From assembly GCA_965226775.1 (NCBI GenBank), contig CBDDEI010000002.1, positions 496,001 through 560,000 on the forward strand: a DNA stretch of 64,000 nt, written 5' to 3'. Shown here in pieces: positions 33,988-41,606 of this stretch. The translations under genes were made by a program, and so were the position numbers. The notes beneath the pieces are model-generated. The model was given only the letters and a program-made list of their open reading frames with translations, did no database searches and was not told where the DNA came from. The DNA is from CBDDEI01 sp965226775 (GTDB lineage Bacteria > Chloroflexota > Dehalococcoidia > SHYD01). Position 1 is the first letter of the stretch, and each line of letters opens with the position of its first letter.

Positions 33988-34899
33988 TTACGAGGTCGCC
34001 GGCACCGGCAGGTCGATGCGGTGGCCCGCAACGGCCTCTCGGAGTTGGGCCGCGGTCTTCTCGTCCGGCTCCACCAGGGGCAGCCGGGGCGCGCCCACGG
34101 AGAAGCCCACCTGGTTCAGCAGATACTTTACAGGGATAGGATTGGCCATGATGAACAGCGCATTCACCAGCGGCAGCAGCCGCGCGTGGATGGCCGCCGC
34201 GTGGGCCGTCTCGCCCGACAGGAACAGGTCGATCATCGACTTCACCTGCAGGCCGCACAGGTGGCTCGCCACGCTCACCACGCCGTAGCCGCCCAGCGCC
34301 AGGATGGGCAGCGTATCGCTGTCGTTGCCGCTCCACACCCGGAAGTCCGGCCCAACGCCCTGGATGACCTTGGTGATCTGGTCCAGATTGCCGCTGGCCT
34401 CCTTCACGCCTACGATGTTCTCGATTTCACTGAGGCGAATGGTGGTGGCCGCCTCCATGTTCCGCACCGTGCGGCTCGGGACGTTGTACAGGACGCACGG
34501 CTTGTCCGTAGCCGCGGCGATGGCCTTGAAGTGCTGGTAGAGCCCCTCCTGGGGCGGGTTGTTGTAATAGGGCACGGTGAGCAGGAAGGCGTCTGCAAAG
34601 CCCGCAGTGTCCGCCTCGTGCGTCAGGTGTACGCTCTCCGCGGTGTTGTAGGTAGTGGTGCCCGCGATGACCGTCGCACGGTCGCCTACGGCCTCCTTCA
34701 CCGCTTGGTAGAGGCCCAGCTTCTCCTCGGCGCTCAGAGTGGGCGACTCTCCCGTGGTGCCGCTGACCACCAGCGCTTCCGTGCCGGAGGCCACTAGCCC
34801 CTGAGCCAGCCGTTTTACCTGGGCATAGTCCACCTGGCCTGCCCCGTCAAAGGGCGTGACCATTGCCGTTACCAGCCGTCCGATAGTTGTCATTGCCAT
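33988..34899 (-). CDS. dapA: 4-hydroxy-tetrahydrodipicolinate synthase
   Basis: DapA condenses pyruvate with aspartate semialdehyde in lysine/DAP synthesis. The Schiff-base Lys is in NIVGVKEASGNLDQI, the proton-relay Tyr in CVLYNVPSRT, and the substrate motif VSGTTGESPTLS is near residue 45. I start at the ATG at 34897-34899, which follows GGAGG; the ORF opens four codons earlier with GTG. The resulting 303 residues are close to the family norm. dapB lies 0.9 kb upstream on the same strand with an inserted ORF between them. Confidence 0.93.
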   Translation of the reverse strand: MAMTTIGRLVTAMVTPFDGAGQVDYAQVKRLAQGLVASGTEALVVSGTTGESPTLSAEEKLGLYQAVKEAVGDRATVIAGTTTYNTAESVHLTHEADTAGFADAFLLTVPYYNNPPQEGLYQHFKAIAAATDKPCVLYNVPSRTVRNMEAATTIRLSEIENIVGVKEASGNLDQITKVIQGVGPDFRVWSGNDSDTLPILALGGYGVVSVASHLCGLQVKSMIDLFLSGETAHAAAIHARLLPLVNALFIMANPIPVKYLLNQVGFSVGAPRLPLVEPDEKTAAQLREAVAGHRIDLPVPATS

Positions 34900-35045
34900 A
34901 GCGGCCTCCACCGTTCCTCTTGCCAGCGTCGCCCCTCACGAGCACTTAGAGCTTGCGTACAACCTGCCCGTAAGCAGGGTTTATTCTACTACTCCTGATG
35001 CCATAGAGGTAAAGAGGCAATCCCAATCGTTAGATGGAAGCAAGA

Positions 35046-35069
35046 GGCGGCCTTCTAAATAAGGCCGCC
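35046..35069 (-). terminator. GC-rich hairpin after the 94-residue ORF
   Basis: ggcggccttctaaataaggccgcc contains a 9-bp perfect stem (ggcggcctt/aaggccgcc) with a small AT loop. It lies 43 bp past the stop of the ORF at 35112-35396 and before dapA, so it can end that transcript. No U tract follows. Confidence 0.5.
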
Positions 35070-35111
35070 CGCTAGTATCACCGAATCTACCTCGGAGCAT
35101 CAGCAGCTTGT

Positions 35112-35396
35112 CTAAAGCACCAGAGTCCTTTGGTTCTTGTCAATAAACCGGACTAAAAGATCTTTTCGAGGGACTTCTTTTTTGTCTGCTTGAGCCAGCA
35201 GAGCTTGTAAGGTTCGTCCTGTTGCCGCGACTTGACCTTGATAAATGCCTACCCACTGTTTTTGATACTTGTCGATCATCCTGGGATGACGAGACGATAG
35301 AACTCGCGCGGCTTGTCTAAACTCCGACAATTCTTTTGCAACCACCTTAGGATCTCCGATGCGTTGCAAGGTTTCATCGGATATTATTGCTGCCAT
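35112..35396 (-). CDS. small DUF5678-like protein
   Basis: A 94-residue soluble protein. The segment YQKQWVGIYQGQVAATGRTL followed by QALLAQADKKEVPRKDLLVR resembles the short DUF5678 fold (WV-x-G-x-V-x-x-G-x-x-L). The N-terminal ~45 residues are helical and charged. The function of the family is unknown; similar domains are often linked to toxin-antitoxin-like or retropepsin-like gene pairs. Base composition is AT-richer than dapA and dapB on either side, which suggests insertion into a former dap region. The ATG follows AAAGGA. The family call is tentative. Confidence 0.5.
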   Translation of the reverse strand: MAAIISDETLQRIGDPKVVAKELSEFRQAARVLSSRHPRMIDKYQKQWVGIYQGQVAATGRTLQALLAQADKKEVPRKDLLVRFIDKNQRTLVL

Positions 35397-35493
35397 TAGT
35401 CCTTTCGCACCTCCTTCCTAATGTGGTCTATAAAACGCTATTAAGTATGCAATGTTTACTTTTAATAGTTTAGCAAACTTTCTATGCACGAAC

Positions 35494-35611
35494 ATAACCT
35501 CTTCCACCGCCAGCAGTACGCCTGACATGCAGCACTCCCGGCTCAACGTATCGTAGCGGCGGCGCAGCGTCTCATTTTAGTCTTTGCGGCGGTGAAGGCC
35601 CTGCTCCGCTG
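35494..35611 (-). pseudogene. decayed partial second copy of dapB
   Basis: 35494-35573 is a close match to the dapB C-terminal coding region at 35807-35884. Both contain cagcactcccgg/tagcactcccgg and gctcaacgtatcgt blocks, and the translation gives DTLSREC-MSGVLLAVEEVM against DTLSREC-MPGVLLAVKEVM. 35581-35611 then matches dapB at 36000-36030 (gcggtgaaggcc block), so about 110 bp between them has been deleted. It encodes nothing functional. Confidence 0.7.
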
Positions 35612-35755
35612 TCTTTGCGAGAAGCTCCGCAGAGCGCCGAAGCAATCTGGAGTGGCGGAGTGGCTCTGCGTGGTTCAACGACCAGTGCCCGCCAGCAGCC
35701 TCCGCATTATCCTTTGCGCTGCTAATGCTCATGGGTCTGGTGTGATGCGTTGGCG

Positions 35756-36554
35756 CTACAGCCCCAGCAGCTTGTCCAGACCTACCGCCATGCGGTCCAG
35801 CTTCATGACCTCTTTCACCGCCAGCAGCACGCCGGGCATGTAGCACTCCCGGCTCAACGTATCGTGGCGGAGGCGCAGCGTCTGCCCCGCGCTGCCCAGG
35901 AGCACCTCCTGGTGCGCCATCAGCCCCGGCATGCGTACGCTGTGCAGCGGCACGCCCTCTACCGCGCTCCCGCGGGAGTGGGGCAGCGTCTCCTTAGTTG
36001 TCTCTGCGGTGGTGAAGGCCTTGCCCCGCTCCTGGGCCATCATCTGCGCGGTCGCAATGGCGGTGCCGGAGGGCGCGTCCGCCTTGGCCTCGTGGTGCTG
36101 CTCGATGATCTCGGCGTAGTCAAAGAACCGTCCGGCGATGGCTGCCAGGCGCATGAGCACCACCGCGCCCAGCGCAAAGTTAGGCGCAACCACGCCGCCG
36201 AGCTGCGCATCCTGGCACAACGACACCAGCTCAGCCACGTCAGGCGCGCTCAGCCCGGAGGTGCCGATGACCGGCCGCACCCCGTGCGCAATAGCCACCT
36301 TGGCTGCTGCGACCGCGTAGGGGGCGCTGGTAAAGTCCACCAGCACATCCGGCTGCACGCGTTGCAGCAGGGGTTCTAGCTCGTTGGCCAGGGGTATGAG
36401 GCCGGAGCCGTCGGGTAGAGGGGAGGTAGGCTTCTTGCGCGTTGCGGGAAACGGCCGCCGCGGGGTCTGCGTCCGGGTCTTTGCAGAGCGCCAGCAGCGT
36501 CTCCTTGGCCATCTTGCCCGACGCTCCCGTGATCACCACTTTAATGACTGCCAT
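35756..36554 (-). pseudogene. dapB: dihydrodipicolinate reductase, split by a frameshift
   Basis: DapB reduces the dapA product with NAD(P)H. The N-terminal frame starts MAVIKVVITGASGKMAKETL (dinucleotide-binding GxxGxM) with AGGAGG before the ATG, and runs to about EAYLPS. The second frame then supplies PDGSGLIPLANELEPLLQ, PDVLVDFTSA, GTSGLSAPDVAEL, APNFALGAVVLMRLA, EQHHEAKADAPSGTA (catalytic His and Lys region) and the C-terminus. One missing base in the CCC/GGG at 36413-36415 accounts for the switch. Apart from that, the gene is complete. A broken dapB next to a dead second copy leaves no intact dapB in the window. Confidence 0.82.
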
Positions 36555-36726
36555 GACCGCTCCTCCTCCCTACGCGCTGCTAGGGCCTTAAGTTTGGCTA
36601 ATAGAGGCGATAGGCGTCAAGGGGGACTAAGCGATGTCAGCGTCCGCCTAGTGGCGGCTGGAGGGGCGAGAGGAAAGGAGCTAGGGCAGAGGAGCTGCAG
36701 CGATTGGGGGTGTGCTGCTTCCTTGC

Positions 36727-37026
36727 TTACGGGGTCCGATTGCGACGGGACGCCGGGCGTGGGCGATCATTGTGCTGGCGAGGAGGCCGTTCTGGCTCAT
36801 CCGTCACCACCAGAGCCCTGCCGTCCACCTCGCGCCCGTTGAGCGCCTTAACGGCACGCACCCCCTCAGGGATATTCGGCATTTCCACATAGGCAAACCC
36901 TCGCGAACGCCCCACATAGCTGTCGGTCACGAACCGGACTGTAGTGACTTCGCCCTCGGCGCCAAAGAGGCGGCGCAGCGCTTCTTCCGTGGTCAGGGCA
37001 GAGAGATTACCAATGTGAACTCGCAT
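36727..37026 (-). CDS. RRM-domain RNA-binding protein
   Basis: A 99-residue single RRM protein. RNP2 is VHIGNL at residues 3-8 and RNP1 is RGFAYVEM near residue 43. The last ~20 residues are a basic Arg/Pro tail (PERPPRQHNDRPRPASRRNR). Short RRM proteins of this type in bacteria bind RNA and often increase in cold. GGAGG precedes the ATG. It is monocistronic, with about 320 bp of gene-free DNA upstream. Confidence 0.88.
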   Translation of the reverse strand: MRVHIGNLSALTTEEALRRLFGAEGEVTTVRFVTDSYVGRSRGFAYVEMPNIPEGVRAVKALNGREVDGRALVVTDEPERPPRQHNDRPRPASRRNRTP

Positions 37027-37346
37027 CGTAGGCCTCCAAGCGACTAAAGGAGCTGAGGATCAGGGGATGCTCTTTGTGGGTGCCCACCCAGAGCGATCAC
37101 TCAGACGTGTGTTTCAGGGTAGCACATTTGCGCCTCACAAGTTTGACATAGGTTGGCGCTAGAGCAAACACGCCTCAAAGGTTGTGCTCGCAGGACGTTG
37201 TAGGGGCCGCCCGGCTCGCTGCGGCTAGCCCTCAAGCTCCGCGGCTGCAACCGCGCCGTGTGCAGGACAACTTACATAACCCAGCTGCTGATTTGCGGTA
37301 TAGTAGGTGCGCGTTATCTTTCAGTTAACTAGCGGAGGTCAAGCCG
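37027..37346. other. gene-free stretch between the divergent RRM and glutaredoxin genes
   Basis: The 320 bp must hold both promoters. I see a small gggtgcccaccc hairpin at 37079-37090, a TTGACA at 37143-37148 without a well-placed -10, and a TATAGT near 37298 that could be the glutaredoxin -10. No ORF or known RNA element was recognised. Confidence 0.35.
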
Positions 37347-37598
37347 ATGACGACTATGCAGCCCATCGTGATGTACAGCACCCAGTGGTGCCCCGACTGT
37401 CGTCGAGCAAAACAGTTCTTCAATGAGCGCGGCGTTCCCTACACCGCTATTGATATCGAAAACGACCCCGATGCCGCGCGCCGCGTGTTGGAGCTGAACG
37501 GCGGCATGAGTAGCGTACCCACCATTGTCTTTGGCGATGGCAGTGTGCTGGTAGAGCCCTCTAACCGTGAGCTAGCCCAGAAGCTCAACCTTTCCTAA
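37347..37598 (+). CDS. glutaredoxin-like protein with CPDC active site
   Basis: An 83-residue thioredoxin-fold protein. The redox motif CPDC lies near residue 15 (YSTQWCPDCRRAKQFF) and the cis-Pro loop is MSSVPTIVFGDGSVLVEPSN. It is of the short glutaredoxin/mycoredoxin type that reduces mixed disulfides. It is first in a two-gene unit, 30 bp before the CEEC protein, and lies next to a radical SAM/methyltransferase pair that would need reductant or thiol handling. The ATG follows GGAGG. Confidence 0.88.
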   Translation: MTTMQPIVMYSTQWCPDCRRAKQFFNERGVPYTAIDIENDPDAARRVLELNGGMSSVPTIVFGDGSVLVEPSNRELAQKLNLS

Positions 37599-37628
37599 GC
37601 CATTAGAGTAATCGCAGAAGGGCTAACT

Positions 37629-37958
37629 TTGAACACGAACAGTCCAGTTTCCGTTGTGGTCTATCGGATAACAGGCCGGCAGCTATTCTTCACGGTTCCG
37701 AATAGGGTTTGTGAAGAATGTGACCTTACCGTGGCCATTGCGCAGCAGGCTGTAGAGCATGCGGGCGTTGCAGATGCGCGCCTAACGGTTAAACCCTGGC
37801 TTAACTCATTCTTCGAACCGCTTATACGAGGGGGCTGGCACCCGCCTATCGTGACAGTGAACGGGCGGGTCATAACCCAGGGGATCGTCCCCAGCAAGCT
37901 CGCAGTTGAGGATGCGATACAAAAGGCAGCGGGTATCGCTACTCCTTCACCGCAATAA
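37629..37958 (+). CDS. CxxC thioredoxin-fold-like protein
   Basis: This 109-residue protein starts with TTG. It has a CEEC pair near residue 28 (NRVCEECDLTVAIAQQAVE) followed by a helix, and a GGWHPPIVTVNGRVITQG segment that looks like the cis-Pro loop and strands of a thioredoxin fold. It therefore probably has the same fold as the neighbouring glutaredoxin but a different sequence. It could be a disulfide carrier or metal chaperone. Its last 20 bp overlap, tail to tail, the end of the methyltransferase gene on the other strand. I do not know a named family. Confidence 0.6.
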   Translation: MNTNSPVSVVVYRITGRQLFFTVPNRVCEECDLTVAIAQQAVEHAGVADARLTVKPWLNSFFEPLIRGGWHPPIVTVNGRVITQGIVPSKLAVEDAIQKAAGIATPSPQ

Positions 37959-38691
37959 TCAGCGTGTAACCCAACAAGCCACTGGCAACTGCGTCTAAAG
38001 CGCTACGGGCCAGTGATTGCCCCTGTGCCAGTTCCTCCCGGCTAATGGGAAGACTGGTGGTCATCTTCGTGAGGATCTCCCCGGCCATCAGCTTCAGTCC
38101 TATCTCCTTGACGAGGGTGGTTAGCACGTCGCTGTGGTCCTCAGTTACCGTCACACGCAACCCTGCCTGCGTCAGCACCGACACATAATCATCAACCGGA
38201 CGGGCGTCCGCTATGCATGCGGCGTGCGCCAGCAGCGTCTGGAGTGGAGCGGGCAGCGGACCCGTGGTGTAGACATCGGTTAGTCCGACCTTCCCGCCGG
38301 GACGAAGCACCCTTGCGAACTCGGCCGCCGCCGCCGGCTTATCCGGGAACGTGCAGAATGCGCATTCACTAATGACGGCGTCCATCGCTCCGTCTCGAAT
38401 CGGGATCTGCTCAGAGTCGCCGCGCAGAAAGTCCGCCCCGCCGCGCGCATTGAGGGAGACTGATCGCTCGTGGGCACGCGCTACATTTACCTCGCTAAAA
38501 TCTACGCCCATAACCCTACAGCCAAAGCACTGGGTTAGGTGTAAAGCGCTGGTGCCGTTGCCGGAGGCTACATCCAGCACGTGCGAGGTCTGCTGCAACT
38601 GAAGCGCCTTGCCAAGCTGCTCCGTCAGCGCGACTCCTCCGGGATGTAGCGACTGCCCCAGCAGCAGCGTAGCCCAATCGCCCTCGTACAA
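37939..38691 (-). CDS. SAM-dependent methyltransferase (ArsM/UbiE-like)
   Basis: The class I SAM fold is clear: VLDVASGNGTSALHLTQ (motif I), GVDFSEVNVARA, and FARVLRPGGKVGLTDV (post-motif III). An ECAFCTFPDKPAAAAEF segment has two Cys, as in ArsM-like enzymes, but the substrate is not determined. The frame opens with TTG at 38689-38691, giving 250 residues. The natural N-terminus probably lies further up: the ATG at 38750-38752 gives LSNNQASSEI, then an exact 10-bp duplication (38711-38730) shifts the frame away from IKACCAALYEGDW. Removing one copy restores a continuous protein. It is downstream of the radical SAM gene on the same strand. Confidence 0.78.
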   Translation of the reverse strand: MYEGDWATLLLGQSLHPGGVALTEQLGKALQLQQTSHVLDVASGNGTSALHLTQCFGCRVMGVDFSEVNVARAHERSVSLNARGGADFLRGDSEQIPIRDGAMDAVISECAFCTFPDKPAAAAEFARVLRPGGKVGLTDVYTTGPLPAPLQTLLAHAACIADARPVDDYVSVLTQAGLRVTVTEDHSDVLTTLVKEIGLKLMAGEILTKMTTSLPISREELAQGQSLARSALDAVASGLLGYTLIIAVKE

Positions 38692-38710
38692 GGCCGCACA
38701 GCACGCCTTG

Positions 38711-38730
38711 ATCTCTGAAGATCTCTGAAG
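38711..38730. repeat. exact 10-bp tandem duplication in the methyltransferase N-terminus
   Basis: atctctgaag occurs twice in direct succession. On the minus strand this lies between codons for the ATG-proximal peptide and the conserved body of the methyltransferase, and it breaks the reading frame. A one-copy allele would be in frame. Confidence 0.8.
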
Positions 38731-38760
38731 ATGCCTGATTGTTGGAAAGCATGTGAGCGC

Positions 38761-40212
38761 CTACTTATTAAACGTAAATGTAAGCGGCTCGGTGCTGCCG
38801 CGATTCAGGGCTAGCTGTTGTTTTGCTTGCTCCCGGTACTCCAGGCTGTTGTAGGCGCAGAACGGTATCTGCTTGCCATCAGGCAACAGGATCTCCTTGC
38901 AGCATTTCATGACGTTTTTCTGATTGAATGTCCAGGGATCCATAAAGTCCTGGAACATCACTACAAAGAGGCGTTTGGTTAGTTCGCCGAGGTCAAGACC
39001 GCCGCTGGGTAACCCACAGGCAGCACAGGTTAGCGCAAAGTCCTGCGCCGTTTGATCCGTTCCCGGGATCGCCGACGTGGACCAGAGTGCGTTCACTGCG
39101 TCCTCCAGCTCCTTATCAAGCTGAAGCAGCGCTCTATTAGAGATGTAATCCAGGTAGTCATCCATCTGCAACAATCTAGTCAGAGGAGTCACCTGCTCAC
39201 CGTCAACGTAAGCATAGGTGACAGAGTTGCACGTTGGGAAACAACACGGTATCGGAATGAAGTCGCTGTACTTGAACATGCCTTCGGTTTGTGCTTCCAG
39301 CAAACGCATCACGTCGGGGTTGGTCATGCGCTGCAGCGGATCGTGGGAGGGGGAACGGCCCGCGTGAAAGGCCGGCTGAAAGTTAACGCCGCGCACCGCC
39401 GGATGCTTGAGGGCGAATCGGATGATGTCACCTACCTCATGCTCGTTGACGCCGCGTTCAATCGCGGGCACAAGGATAACGTGACAGTCGATTGATGCCA
39501 GCCGGTCCAGCGCCCGCAGTTTCTCTTCAAGGATATCGGGGGCGGCCCGCAGCTGCCTGTACGTCTCACTGGCAAACCCGTCGAATTGGAGGTAGATCGC
39601 TGGCTTAACCTCAGCCAGTTGAGCTAAAAACGCATCGTCTTGGGCAATCCGCTTGCCGTTGGTGTTGAGCATGACATGCCGGATGTTGCGCGCCTTGGCT
39701 GCTTGCAGCATGGCGATAATATCAGGATGGATACTCGGCTCCCCTCCTGAAAACTGGACTACTTCCGCCGTGCCTTCCGTTGCCACAAAATTGTCCAGGA
39801 TCGCCTCAACTTGCCCCAACGTAAGGTTGAACCCAGCCCCGGCGTTGGCAAAGCACAGCGGGCAGTCCATGTTGCAGGCGCTGTTCACCTCGATAATGCC
39901 CACACATGCGTGCTGCTGGTGGTCCGGACAGAGGCCGCAGTCGTGCGGGCAGCCCTCGACCACTGAAGTGGCGTGCGCTAACGGAATACTACCCGGCTTG
40001 TTAAACTTTGCCGATGCCGTATAGGCCTGTGCGTCCCCATAGACCAAAGACGTGAACTCACCGTGGTCTGGGCAGCGCTTATGCATGAATACCTTGTTGT
40101 CCCGAAGCAGTATCTGAGCGTCGATGACCTTGAGACATACAGGACAAACACTTCTTGTTAGCTCATGAAACACATACTCCTGGTTGCCCCTTTGGAGTGA
40201 TGGCACTTGCAT
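38761..40212 (-). CDS. radical SAM enzyme of the Tes/MJ0619-like group
   Basis: A 483-residue radical SAM protein with extra Cys clusters. The N-terminus has SVCPVCLKVIDA and KRCPDHGEF (zinc- or rubredoxin-like). It then has GCPHDCGLCPDHQQHAC and the radical SAM motif NSACNMDCPLCFANAG (C-x3-C-x2-C), with QFSGGEPSIHPD after it. The C-terminus adds PIPCCFPTCNSVTY, TCAACGLPSGG and KCCKEILLPDG plus FCAYNS. This pattern resembles COG1964 proteins, which include archaeal Tes (MJ0619), the enzyme that couples lipid tails into tetraethers. AAGGAG precedes the ATG. The methyltransferase gene follows. Lipid coupling or methylation is possible, but the substrate is unproven. Confidence 0.8.
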   Translation of the reverse strand: MQVPSLQRGNQEYVFHELTRSVCPVCLKVIDAQILLRDNKVFMHKRCPDHGEFTSLVYGDAQAYTASAKFNKPGSIPLAHATSVVEGCPHDCGLCPDHQQHACVGIIEVNSACNMDCPLCFANAGAGFNLTLGQVEAILDNFVATEGTAEVVQFSGGEPSIHPDIIAMLQAAKARNIRHVMLNTNGKRIAQDDAFLAQLAEVKPAIYLQFDGFASETYRQLRAAPDILEEKLRALDRLASIDCHVILVPAIERGVNEHEVGDIIRFALKHPAVRGVNFQPAFHAGRSPSHDPLQRMTNPDVMRLLEAQTEGMFKYSDFIPIPCCFPTCNSVTYAYVDGEQVTPLTRLLQMDDYLDYISNRALLQLDKELEDAVNALWSTSAIPGTDQTAQDFALTCAACGLPSGGLDLGELTKRLFVVMFQDFMDPWTFNQKNVMKCCKEILLPDGKQIPFCAYNSLEYREQAKQQLALNRGSTEPLTFTFNK

Positions 40213-40252
40213 CTTCGTCTACTCCTTCCTATTTCGACGGTGAACGTCAGCG

Positions 40253-40295
40253 TCCTTTCCTCCCCCTTTAATGGGGGAGGACTAAGGTGGGGGTC
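40253..40295. repeat. CTCCCCC-type palindrome with actaaggtgggggtc tail
   Basis: tttcctccccctttaatgggggagg followed by actaaggtgggggtcgtgcc is a B-type copy of the dispersed palindromes. The same form occurs at 51197, 51425 and within the 59 kb tandem repeats. It lies upstream of the radical SAM gene. Confidence 0.65.
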
Positions 40296-40374
40296 GTGCC
40301 CCAACGATTCAGAGTGACCTGCCCCTACGATACGAGCCACTCATTTCCGAGCATCTGCTGTTGTTGATGGGCCG

Positions 40375-40565
40375 GTAAAGCTGCCCCGCACCTGCTTCGG
40401 GGTGCGATCGTTCAGGCTGATAGAGGGCCGTTAGAGACGGTACACCCGCTTGTAATTCAGTGTAAACCCTACACGGTTCAGGAGCACGTCCAGGCAACGG
40501 TAGCCAAAGCGCACTCGGGCAGACGCCCATGCTGCGGTTCCTCCCCGATCTCCCATCTGCTAACA
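40375..40565 (-). pseudogene. IS3-family transposase (orfB) remnant
   Basis: Minus-strand translation of 40437-40533 gives ARVRFGYRCLDVLLNRVGFT followed by LNYKRVY, the characteristic HTH_21-like helper segment of IS3-type orfB transposases (normally RYGYRRIHVLLRREG...KRVYRL). Downstream, after frame changes and a large deletion, SLNDRTPKQVRGSFT resembles the transposase tail. The DDE catalytic core is missing, so the element is dead. No terminal inverted repeats were identified. Confidence 0.65.
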
Positions 40566-40656
40566 ATGAACACACCGTTGGAGGGCGTCTCGCTTTAAGG
40601 GTGAGTGGTGGCCACTTATGTTGCGGGCATCCGCGAACACTGAGCGGAGGGATAAG

Positions 40657-40926
40657 TTGATTCCTACAAATATCACTCAGGAGCATGTTTTATCAGTTAT
40701 AGCTGAGATCGATATACAAGGTGTGCCCCCTAAACGATTATCTAGAAGCTGGTATCTGGAATATGAGGGCCGAAGCTACCCACCAAAGTACGTCATTTCA
40801 AAGGCAAATGTATTTGCCAATGGGTATGAACTTGTCTCAACAAGCAGCGGAGGCAAGTTGACTATCCACAGACCATCTATTAAGTATCTGCGAAGCCTCG
40901 GATTTACTGTGGAAAAGCAAATGTGA
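40657..40926 (+). CDS. orphan protein like the head domain of ScoMcrA-type endonucleases
   Basis: An 89-residue protein starting at TTG (40657-40659) because GGAGGG precedes it at 7 nt; the ORF also extends upstream to an ATG at 40618. The pattern ITQEHVLSVIAEIDIQGVPP, then SRSWYLEYEGRSYPPKYVIS and SIKYLRSLGF resembles the N-terminal head domain seen at the start of ScoMcrA-like modification-dependent HNH endonucleases. No SRA or HNH part follows, so it is either a fragment or a stand-alone domain. AT-rich composition and mobile-element neighbours suggest transfer. The domain assignment is from memory of the pattern. Confidence 0.55.
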   Translation: MIPTNITQEHVLSVIAEIDIQGVPPKRLSRSWYLEYEGRSYPPKYVISKANVFANGYELVSTSSGGKLTIHRPSIKYLRSLGFTVEKQM

Positions 40927-40949
40927 GCGAGACTAAGAGTACACATACC

Positions 40950-41085
40950 CAATAAAGCTTACTTAACTCTTTCAGATGGCACGACCTTTGAGGGCGAGTC
41001 CTTTGGCATGGGCGGTCGTGTCTCGGGAGAGGTGGTGTTCAACACCAGCATGATCGGCTACCAGGAGGTGCTCAGTTCCTCCGGC
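40950..41085 (+). pseudogene. carA: fragment of carA (carbamoyl-phosphate synthase small subunit)
   Basis: The frame from 40951 encodes NKAYLTLSDGTTFEGESFGM, then GGRVSGEVVFNTSMIGYQEV. This is the unmistakable N-terminus of CarA. The sequence departs from the family after GYQEVLSSS, where DPSYAGQ would be expected, and no start codon precedes the fragment. Only about 45 of some 360 codons remain. The group II intron begins about 100 bp further on, so the locus was broken before or during intron insertion. Confidence 0.75.
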
Positions 41086-41606
41086 AGGCCTTTGGGCCAC
41101 GCAAGATCCAACACCGCTAACTGCCCCCAGTCTCTGCCATCACACTGGACTAGTTCTCGGGAGCAGGTCACGGGACTACCTAGTCAGTGCGCCGCGTAAC
41201 GCGGCATAGGATACCCGGTTCAACCGGGAGGAACTCGGAGGGAGTTCCTGGGCCAACCGACCTACCTCGAAGCGAAAGCCTAGGGGGAAAGCAGCATGTC
41301 GGTGAAGCGGCTACGGCCTGAAAGCGTTGTAGGGTCGGTTCCGCAAGGCCCGCGCGATACGGTGAAAGCTGGATTGCCTGAACCCCAGTCCCCAGAAGGT
41401 GTTTGTAGTCACCCGCCGGTAGAACGCTTGCAACCCGGCGCCACTCATTGCACTGGTCTAATGACTTGGCCGGTGCACCTTCGATGAGTGGGCGATGGCC
41501 GATGTGGTCTATACAAGGGGATGAACGGGGCACCTACAGTCGCGCTAGATACGTCCTATGTCGAAAGACGGAGGAGAAAGGGTTCGGCTTCTACTAAATC
41601 ACGACT

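Noticed and set aside
35612..35755. Coding capacity between the dapB remnant and dapB
   Set aside because: Small frames exist on both strands, but none has a start signal or resembles dapB or any other family. I treat it as eroded DNA.
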